A stretch of 64,000 nucleotides of DNA from assembly GCA_037043455.1 (NCBI GenBank), contig JAWPHD010001127.1, positions 186,001-250,000 on the forward strand, written 5' to 3'. Under the pieces are notes generated by a model. It did not search any database, was not told the origin of the DNA, and saw nothing but the letters and a program-made list of their open reading frames with translations. Of this stretch, positions 56,145-64,000 are shown one piece after another. The position numbers and the translations under genes were made by a program. How positions within the stretch are numbered: position 1 is the first letter of the stretch; every line of letters begins with the position of its first letter. The stretch is from Cyrtodaria siliqua (Eukaryota; Mollusca; Bivalvia; Adapedonta; Hiatellidae).

Positions 56145-56724
56145 TTAAAGGGGATGTTGTACTATTCTGGAACTAGTTTCATTTAAAAGGGCTTTAAAAA
56201 CCCATGGAAAAAGCTAAAAAAAAACCATCAAAATATCTTAAAAAATGTAAGAGATATGACCTTTGAAAATGTGCAAAAAGACTCTAATGGAGGCAGCCAT
56301 CTTTAAATGATGACATCATCACGCCTTTGTCCATGTATGGAAAATAGATAATAAATAGTGTTTAAAGCAAATATATGTATTAAATTATAAATACAAAGTA
56401 AACTATTTATACTGTATAATTTTATGTTCTTTTTACGATTTCCATGTATTTGCAGTGATATTCTTTGTTTTAGATTATATTTATCAATATGCAATACATG
56501 GTTAAAAGGCGCGATGACGGCATCAATCCAAGATGGCTGCCTTCTTTTAAATTTTTTTGCAAAGTTTTAAAACATCATATCTCCTGTATTTTTTTATGAT
56601 ATTTTGATAATTCCTCCAAAGTATGAATCTTATATTTCAGTCTTATCAGTGTTTACCCAGTTCTAAAAAACTAATGCATCAAATAAATAAAATTGTTGGA
56701 TGTGTCGGTAACATTTCCTTTTAA
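56145..56724. mobile_element. TTAA-flanked long-palindrome MITE
   Basis: TTAA-AGGGGATGTTGTAC at left; GGTAACATTTCCTT-TTAA at right. The arms are imperfectly complementary over roughly 250 bp, including GGAGGCAGCCATCTTTAAAT and its inverse CCAAGATGGCTGCCTTCTTT, around an AT-rich centre. Confidence 0.75.
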
Positions 56725-57069
56725 TCGTTTAATTTAGGGTAACTAAAGGTGCGTGGCTATACCATACTATAACTACCAGATGGAGGAAGTTAGAGTACGG
56801 TCACTCTGATGTCACAGTGTTACTAAGTACACCATGCTATAAAAAAGAAAGAGTCTGTCTCAGCTCGTTGGTTATTTAAACACCTCGATGGGTTATGCCC
56901 GTCTCTCAGTGTTTAAATAAGCCAACTCGCTGAGACTATAGACTCTATCTATTACATATTTCAGCATATATAAATTCCACATGTAAAATACATTAATTAT
57001 TATCTGTTTCATATCAAATCATGATCTCACATCATATTCCACTTACAGCACTATATATACAATATATAC

Positions 57070-57294
57070 AGTATACCCCGTATAAACGCCTCTGGTGGCA
57101 TTGCATTTTACTAAAGGGGGACATTTATTTGAGAGCATTTGCACATATTATACCTCTAAAATGCTTGTGTGGTGGTATTTTTCTATACTAGACCTCAAGT
57201 CAACCTACTGGCAAGTGTACTTTTTCTAAACTAGATCTCATTATACGATCAAAAAAAGGTGGGGGGGCATTTATAAGGGGGTATGTGGTATATA
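57070..57294. mobile_element. MITE, TATACCCCGTATAAACGCC ends
   Basis: Left GTATACCCCGTATAAACGCC; right reversed ATACCCCCTTATAAATGCCC. ACTAGA(C/T)CTCA is repeated inside. Relative of the CCGTAT MITEs. Confidence 0.7.
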
Positions 57295-57499
57295 CAACCA
57301 CATTCTGACATTATATGTAAGTATGGTATAAGTAGGGCAATCACATATTTAGCAATCCCTAGTTTTCTGTGGGGGTTAAATTTCTGCGTTTCCTTACTTC
57401 ATGATGAAATCACAGAATTTAAACAAGCAAAATATTTACCAGACAATATTGTTTTGGTAATGATTGTATTTTTTATCCCAAAATGTAGAATATTGCAAC

Positions 57500-57725
57500 A
57501 GCATAAAAAAAACACCATACAGTATTTTAGTACAAAGTCACTGTTGCGGGTTCAGATTCCACTGGGAGCTCCAGCTTCATGTCAGACAAAGTGTCGATTC
57601 TTATGGATGGTGGGAGGTATACAGTACTGGTTCTCCCAAGGAAAAATGAGGTTGGTCAGCATCTACCACAAAACAATTGACCGTCAAATACAGCTAAACT
57701 GTGCTAAAAATGACGTAAAACACCA
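57500..57725 (+). mobile_element. SINE-C copy, plus strand
   Basis: Runs in the sense direction: GTTGCGGGTTCAGATTCCAC (B box), GACAAAGTGTCGATTCTTAT, GTGGGAGGTATACAGTACTG, CCAAGGAAAAATGAGGTTGG, ending AAAAATGACGTAAAACACCA then an ACAAACAAAACAAAC tail. The A-box half is missing. Confidence 0.8.
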
Positions 57726-58053
57726 TTGATTTCAAACAAACAAAACAAACAAACCACCTCAAGACAATCCACCTTAAGTCTTATACAAGCATGGTGAGAA
57801 ATAAAACATCAGATAATGTATTTCAATAAAATGCCAGTAATTGTATAAGACAGACCATGATAAACAAGAGGAGAGAGATGGGAGATATCATTATCTGATG
57901 GTGTTGTACAAAAGTGAAAAGCTGTAGAGAGTGCCAAGAAAAGGTTCAATCAGATACCAGCTGTACATTTGGTCTTTGACTTGCCAATGCCCTTTACTGA
58001 AATCAAAAGGGAAACAGGGGTATTTATTTGTTCACTTTTAAAAATCAGACATA

Positions 58054-59051
58054 GCTTTACTCACAGGTACCGGTTTAAAAAAAAAAAAAAAAAAAAAAAA
58101 AAGTTATATTCTATTAAATACTGAAGGTCAGCATCGAGGAAATCCCAAAATATAGGCATGCATCTCAAAACAACAGCTGCAGTGTTAGTTTTTGAAGTCC
58201 CACAGAGCTGTCATATGCTGCAATCAACTCGGGAATAAATTATCTTTCCAATAACATACACTTTCGTATGTCCACACCACATAAGAAAAGCTCTGGTGCT
58301 CGAAAAACACAGAAAACGTACCTGTTTTTAAAAATCGACTCTAAGCCAGTCCGTATTATTCGCCTATACAGACCCCCGTAGACCGCTGTTTAGCCTTTGT
58401 AGAAGCTCCCGCAGACATAACAACTCATCGACACTATTCCTTACGCACAATATGTCTTTATCCGTGCAATAAATAATGTCCAAGTACCTTTCCGACGATC
58501 ACAAGTATTTAACAAGTATTTCTGCGGCTTTGCTATCAACTTCCGGCATTCTCAATGCAAATGGCGTCGTGGGATACTGAGATTTTTGAAAACGTGTACT
58601 TTTGATCGTCGGAAAGGTACTTGGACATTATTTATTGCATGGATAAAGACATATTGTGCGTAAGGAATAGTGTCGATGAGTTGTTATGTCCGCGGGAGCT
58701 TCTACAAAGGCTAAACGGCGGTCTACGGGGGTCTGTATAGGCGAATAATACGGACTGGCTTAGAGTCGATTTTTAAAAACAGGTACGTTTTCTGTGTTTT
58801 TCGAGCACCAGAGCTTTTCTTATGTGGTGTGGACATATGAAAATGTATGTTATTGGAAAGATAATTTATTCCTGAGTTGATTGCAGCATATGACAGCTCT
58901 GTGGGACTTCAAAAACTAACACTGCAGCTGTTGTTTAGAGATGCATGCCTATATTTTGGGATTTCCTCGATGCTGACCTTCAGTATTTAATAGAATATAC
59001 CTTTTTTTCTTTTTTTTTTTTTTTTTTTAAACCGGTACCTGTTGCTTTACT
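58054..59051. mobile_element. Foldback element, 445-bp inverted arms, 8-bp TSD
   Basis: TSD GCTTTACT at 58054-58061 and 59044-59051, identical. The element 58062-59043 (982 bp) has arms 58063-58507 and 58597-59042 that are near-perfect reverse complements. Outer ends are ACAGGTACCGGTTT followed by a long A-run (T-run on the other side). The 89-bp unique centre has CAACTTCCGGCATTCTCAAT and AAATGGCGTCGTGGG, ETS- and YY1-like. No coding frame. Non-autonomous; 8-bp TSD is hAT-like, but the ends do not start CAGGG. Confidence 0.85.
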
Positions 59052-59289
59052 TTGGTATTTGACTGAGTCAATGTCCTTACAATCTGTGGCTAACTAAACT
59101 AAATCGAGGGGAATATAAAAAAACAACAGGGGCTTGTTTACTTTTTCACTTTCAAAAATATGGTTTGACCTTCCACCACTTCATAATTATTATCGTTTAA
59201 TTTTGTTCCAACTTTTCCCGAACTAATTTTGACTTTTCCATTACTGATCACTTCCAGAATCCATTTTGATATATATATATATATATATT

Positions 59290-59840
59290 TTTTGCCCCTG
59301 AAGGTCGGCATAGAGTAGTCGCACCGTCCGTCCGTCAGTCAGTCTTTCAGTCCGTACAATCGTGTCCAGTCGATTACTTTGGCATTCCTGCCTGACGGAT
59401 TTACTCTATAACAAGTGCTCACCACAACAAGTCGACATGTCGCGCAAAACATCCAGGTCCGTGGCTCCAAGGTCAAACTTAGAGGTCAAAGGTCAAAAAG
59501 AAGTGCTTTCTTGTCAGGTTAATAAGCTTTCGTGTCCGGTTAATAACTGTGACATTCATGGACGGGTTTTCAAATAACTTGGCACAAGTACTCACCACAT
59601 CAAGACGACGTGTCGTGCACAAAATTCAGGTCCGTGGCTCCAAGGTCAAACTTAGAGGTCAAAGGTAAAAAGAAGTGCTTTCTTGTCCAGTTAATAAGCT
59701 TTCATGTCCGGTTAATAACTCTGACATTCATGGACGGGTTTTCAAATAACTTGGCACAAGTGCTCACCACAACAAGACGACATGTCGTGCACAAAGATCA
59801 AGGTCACACTTAGCGGTCAAAGGTCAAAACCACTTCGGGG
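59290..59840 (+). repeat. ~187-bp tandem repeat, 2.3 copies, with CCGTCCGTCCGTCAGT leader
   Basis: AGTGCTCACCACAACAAGTC, GGTCCGTGGCTCCAAGGTCA, TTCTTGTC(C)GGTTAATAAGCT, GACGGGTTTTCAAATAACTT recur at about 59410, 59590 and 59760. This is a common type of repeat in marine invertebrate genomes. Confidence 0.85.
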
Positions 59841-59849
59841 GCATTTGTC

Positions 59850-60660
59850 GCTTAGTGATATTTCTTGGTTTTTTTTATCATTTTCTCTACTCACAAAGTA
59901 TAACTAAACATCCTGTGTCTCCCCTTTAATCAAGATAAATTCTAGGAGCAACCTGGTCAGTAGACAACCAACCAAAAGATTTTTGTTGTATTCCAGTCAG
60001 ACAATCAGCAATAAAATTTGACAATGATTGAAAACATCAAGAGCAATCTGCATAACAAAAGCCACTCTGATTGCTGGATTTCCCAAAACAACCTTTAAAA
60101 TTACTGCAGACTCCATTGATGAATGCAGGTCTATGTAGAATGTAGATTTACAATGACAAACAGTTGTTAACCATGTGGTAATCATTCCTGAAGTCATGAA
60201 CACATTAACTCTTGAAATTAATCTGGCAAATGTTACAGTGGTTCACTTGCATGTACAAACAACTATATGAGGAATGTATGCGAACCTATTTAACTATAAA
60301 GTCTACACATATTATATATATTACTTTGGCCTCTTTTTTTTAATAACTTGGTTTATGGATTTTTTCTGGAAAAATTACGTCAGGAGGTCGTAGATCCCTA
60401 TCGAAATCCATGTTTAATAGCATACTTTAAATAACCGAGCATGTCTAACTTGAATGAATGACAACAAATGCAGGATACAACAAACGAATATAGTGGGAAA
60501 AACTTGCACGGAATTCTAGTCCTTGACACGAGTGAAAATAAACAATAAAAAAAACAACAGAAAACGGGAAAATTAGACTCGGCGGATCCGTAAACCAAGT
60601 TATTAAAAAAAAGAGGCCTTAAGAACAATCTAAAATAGTTTCGCATCACTAAAATAGTTT
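59850..60660. other. No feature identified
   Basis: Mixed AT-rich sequence. AAAATAGTTTCGC is duplicated at 60634-60664 (gap of few bases). No gene recognised. Confidence 0.35.
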
Positions 60661-60671
60661 CGCTTCAAGCC

Positions 60672-60847
60672 GTTAACCCACTATATATAATATAATGGAC
60701 AGTTCTTTCTTTGAATTAAGACCATTCCATTTATGTGACAAAGGGGTGTTTTGGGGAAAATGACTGATCAGCAGATGGACATTGTAGGCTGATCTGGGTT
60801 TTGCAATGGACGCAAAGGCTATTAAAGTCATGCTTAGCGTGTTAAAG
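60672..60847 (-). mobile_element. Copy of the GCGGGTTAA palindromic repeat
   Basis: GTTAACCCACTATATATAAT at left, TGCTTAGCGTGTTAAAG at right; body as in 24728-24872 and, inverted, 43849-44068. Confidence 0.8.
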
Positions 60848-61149
60848 GTTAAATTATTATTGATATTATTCGTACAGTAATTAGATAAGAATTGGGACAT
60901 GCACACAGACGGGATGCAGACAGTGCCTGTACCTTCAGACTAGTGTGTTAAAATACACGTTTAATGCTCTTTTGAAATTGTTCGTATTGGCGAGCATCAA
61001 CTATATGCAGTTACACAGAAAAAAATGCATAGGAGCCAATTTATTAGGCTACCTTCAGACAAGCCAATATAGGGGGCTGAATACTCTCTCAAACTCAAAA
61101 CAAAAAGAGAGCTTGTTATGTGTTTTGTTACCAAAGCTGCAGGGTTGTA

Positions 61150-61270
61150 TACCATATTTGTCCTTATAAGAGCACCTCCCCTATTACAGCAGTATACTAG
61201 AGTCCCTTATTACAAAAAGAAATAAACTTCCGTAGTTCCCCTAATAGTAGTACTAAGCCAAGGGGGCGCT
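61150..61270. mobile_element. Single ends of the CCGTAT/TAATAG MITE type
   Basis: ACCATATTTGTCCTTATAAG, AGCACCTCCCC at 61150 and CCTAATAGTAGTACTAAGCC, AAGGGGGCGC at 61238. Partner ends are not resolved; similar single ends lie at 19440-19465 and 63140-63235. Confidence 0.5.
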
Positions 61271-61945
61271 TTTATAAAATGATTTGATTTTTTTTTATGA
61301 ACTTTGATTGGGGGTGGGGGGTATTTTTGCATATAAAAGATCGAAAATGTATCGAATTTTAAGATCTTTCATTTATTATTTATTTATTTATTATTGTTAT
61401 TATTATTTTTTTAACAGGTTGGGGCGCTACTCAATCTCATTAAAATCAAATCCTAATTATGCTTTGATACTCTCTGCTTCTAGGATCTGACAACATTGCC
61501 TTGGAGGTCACAATTGATCGACCTTTCATCTAATCAATATTTATGAGAAGACCAACTATTTTCAACCAATGAAATTGCGCGTTTCATATGCCCTTCAGAT
61601 AATGTTCGAGTGGATTGAACCAACGAAAATCCACATAAAACACATACATGTATATATATCCGAAAAAAGATAAAGTCGCTTGTGTGTTATTTCTGGGGAT
61701 TGCACGATAAATTAAAAGAAATGTAGTGCATGGCATGTTTTACATAAAAAATACGAAGAAAATCATGGGCGTGGCCATTTGGAACATTCGGAAAATTCTG
61801 TTTGTATTCGCAAATATATAACGTACCGAGATTATTGCGATTGTTAACTTTCAATACCGAGCGTTTTTGTGGGCTGAAAATCTGATTGGCTAATCGTAAG
61901 GTCAATCTGACATGACCTCCAATGCAGTGTTGTCAGATCCTTGTA

Positions 61946-63105
61946 GGTAGCAGGGGCACAAATTAGCACTCGCCCAGTCGCCTGTGGCGAGTAAAAAATG
62001 GTCTGGGTGACCAAAATTTGACTTTCACGCGCCCATGTTGCGACCAAAAATATTCAATCCAAAAAACGAAAAAAGGGTAATCATTGAACACAAATATTTA
62101 AGTTTGAGGATTCTACCCTGCAGAAACTTGCTTTGGTCCCGTGAACTATGTACTTTTGGCCGAAATAGACAAACTCTTAACAAAATAATAACGAAACAAA
62201 CGTTTGCTTCTATTTTTCCACTGCTGAAACAAGACAATGTTCGAGATATTGCGATGTACGGTTTCCCACAAAACTGCATGTTACAGTACCCTGCGCTTCG
62301 AATGTCAATGTAAAATTAGATGTGCAAGAGTACAAGTAACATTTGCTGGTATAAAATGAACATTAAAACAGACATGGTAGTGTTTATTTTACACATAATC
62401 ATAAATTCGTGTTATAATTTGAAGGGGAAATAATTAGGTTTCACTTCCAGTTTTTGGATATTCTAAATAAATATTCTTTTGATTAATAAAATGCGGTGCT
62501 TTTAGAAATCATCAATAATATATGGCAGAGAATCATGTTGATAGAAAAGGTCTCATACATTAATTTTAAAACTGTATGTCAACATAAAATATTTATATCA
62601 AAATAAAACATTAATTTAATAATGTCTTATCTTTTTTAATCTTTTATTACAATAATTTACATATTCTAGTTGTGACATTTATAACAAAACTCATTAACAA
62701 TACTATTTATAATTAAATAGATAACTTGGACTTGTAATCTTATTTTTCTGTCTGGCTCTACATGTTACAAAATGTATTGAGTTTGACTCTTGCAAGTATA
62801 AACTAACTTCCTGTTGGGGAATGAAAGATTTGTTTGTTTGAATTTTTCTTTCTTTGTTTTAAAATAAATAATTCTATTGATTAAAAATATCTTCATCAGC
62901 TCTAAAGGTTTTACAAAGTTTTCTTCCAAAGATTGGTAGCATTTAGTTAGTATACGTATATGCAAGTATACTTTAATGTAACCCTCTGAATAAAGTGACA
63001 TGCGACACTATGGGCTAATGATTCTGAAGCTGGGCCCCTAACTTTTGCAAGCAAGGGGCCCAGCTGGCTCCTAGTCCAAAACAGTTAATCTGTGCCCCTG
63101 GGTAG
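61946..63105. mobile_element. hAT-like element, CAGGGGCACA ends, 5-bp direct repeat
   Basis: Left CAGGGGCACAAATTAGC (61951); right GTTAATCTGTGCCCCTG (63100): TIR of about 17 bp with few mismatches. GGTAG flanks both ends. The CAGGGGC start is typical of hAT elements, which more often leave 8 bp. The interior includes GTCGCCTGTGGCGAG and an inner hairpin AGCTGGGCCCCTAAC / AAGGGGCCCAGCT near the right end. Overlapping short frames at 62025-62313 are not recognisable as a transposase. Confidence 0.7.
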
Positions 63106-63189
63106 AGTATCGTAGCGTGATAAGGGGTCTGATTTTAATAAGATTGGATGCTACTGTTAGGGAAGGCACTCTCATTAGGGGAAATACAA

Positions 63190-63235
63190 TAACCATGCAT
63201 TAGGGGAAATACAATAACCATGCATATCTTTGCTT
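63190..63235 (+). repeat. Tandem AGGGGAAATACAATAACCATGCAT
   Basis: A 24-bp phrase repeated twice; AGGGGAAATAC is the right-end word of the MITE family, again tandemly copied. Confidence 0.8.
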
Positions 63236-63714
63236 AAGGCCAAAAAAAAAAAAAACCTGTGTTTTCGGTGGCCTGACTGACCCTATTTTTTAAGGGGCCG
63301 ACCCTAAAACTTTTTATGAAAAAAAAAATATTAAAAAAAAAATATATATATTTTTTAAATTTGTTCTGAACAACTTGTATGGGGTTTATGAGATAAATAC
63401 ATGTAGAATCTCACAATATCTTGCTCGAAAAAAATAATAAAAATAATTGCCTACCGACCTACCCTACCTTTTTAGAGCATGCAATAGGAAACACACCTTT
63501 TTTTTTTGCCTAATAATTATATCAACTAAGAATGTAATTTCACTTGTATAGCGTGAAAGACACTTTGGTTTAAGTGGCTTTCTGAATAAATTGTATTGTG
63601 TGTATATAATATATACATTAATAGCTTGTGGATTACAATGTTTTGTTTATCCTCATAGTAAGCATGTACACTGTTGTGTATGTACATACAGTTTCTTGCA
63701 ACTTTCCCACCATA

Positions 63715-63880
63715 AACATGTCACTGTTACATCACCATCAGACAGACACCCTCTGTTACATCACCATCAGACAGACCCCCTGATTATCACCCAGTAAACA
63801 AGCCTTAATTCCCAACATAATCCTGCCAATCAGCACTGATTATGGAACTGTCAATCATCATCAATCATCATTAATCATCA
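63715..63880 (+). repeat. Short direct repeats ACATCACCATCAGACAGAC and TCAATCATCA
   Basis: ACATCACCATCAGACAGACA occurs twice (63730, 63758), followed by three TCAATCATCA-like repeats at 63852-63880. Confidence 0.8.
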
Positions 63881-63942
63881 GAACATGCTTTCCCACTTAT
63901 ATCAGCCATACTTTGGTACAGGGAGAACAAGTTTTCCCACAT

Positions 63943-64000
63943 ACCATATTTCCTCGAACGGTAACGCCTCCGCTAAAAGAAGCACCCCCACCCTTCCCCC
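63943..64000 (+). mobile_element. Left end of another CCGTAT-type MITE, cut by window edge
   Basis: ACATACCATATTTCCTCGAA, then GCCTCCGC and AGAAGCACCCCCACCC match the left-end layout of 38732-39306. Confidence 0.6.

Noticed and set aside
62025..62313. hAT transposase fragment in overlapping 84-92-codon frames
   Set aside because: No recognisable transposase residues; both strands are open by chance.

Overview
This window reads as an intron-rich, AT-rich animal genome, most likely a bivalve or close lophotrochozoan. Support: short exons with GT-AG boundaries separated by kilobases, a metazoan BCH-family (BNIP2/caytaxin/PRUNE2) gene fragment, several tRNA-derived SINE families with ATTCA-type tails, numerous TA- or TTAA-flanked miniature inverted-repeat elements, many minisatellites, and no long uninterrupted reading frame. 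The species call is inference; the eukaryotic call follows from the sequence.

Left part (1-13.4 kb): four exons of a minus-strand gene (13380-13400, 12743-12841, 10498-10627, 1750-1920) join in consistent phase into an acidic protein segment resembling the N-terminal half of BNIP2/caytaxin/PRUNE2 proteins. The BCH (CRAL-TRIO-like) domain would lie beyond the left edge. Its largest intron holds a candidate 5.1 kb DNA transposon (3874-9016) with 27-bp terminal inverted repeats, an array of subterminal motifs, a degraded cysteine-rich protein gene broken by one in-frame stop, and a 45-bp minisatellite that is open in antisense. The acceptor region of one host exon has been tandemly duplicated about six times (12809-13260).

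Middle part (13.4-35 kb): mostly intergenic or intronic sequence built from MITEs, SINEs and tandem arrays. A 2.2 kb array (22.4-24.7 kb) has an 81/87-bp unit that appears to have grown out of a tRNA-derived SINE. Several elements have recognisable target-site duplications (32651-33413 with 10 bp; 31373-32231 with about 8 bp). Some unique stretches (28.0-28.6 kb and part of 32.8-33.2 kb) look like possible regulatory sequence, but only by composition.

Right part (35-64 kb): a near-perfect 635-bp-arm palindrome (35341-36703) has an asymmetric 96-bp centre carrying CCAAT- and ETS-like motifs. It lies just upstream of a possible two- or three-exon plus-strand gene for a small secreted peptide (36999-37063 and 39448-39533). 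Further on are a full-length SINE with a 14-bp target duplication (42146-42499), a truncated non-LTR retrotransposon (45087-45736), a 19-bp minisatellite made of MITE-end sequence (50.3-50.8 kb), an 80-bp satellite with a higher-order period of about 465 bp (51.0-53.1 kb), a 982-bp foldback element with an 8-bp target duplication (58054-59051), and a hAT-like element (61951-63100).

There is no operon-like organisation, CRISPR array, rRNA or convincing functional tRNA. All homology statements are from recognition of motifs by eye, without any search.
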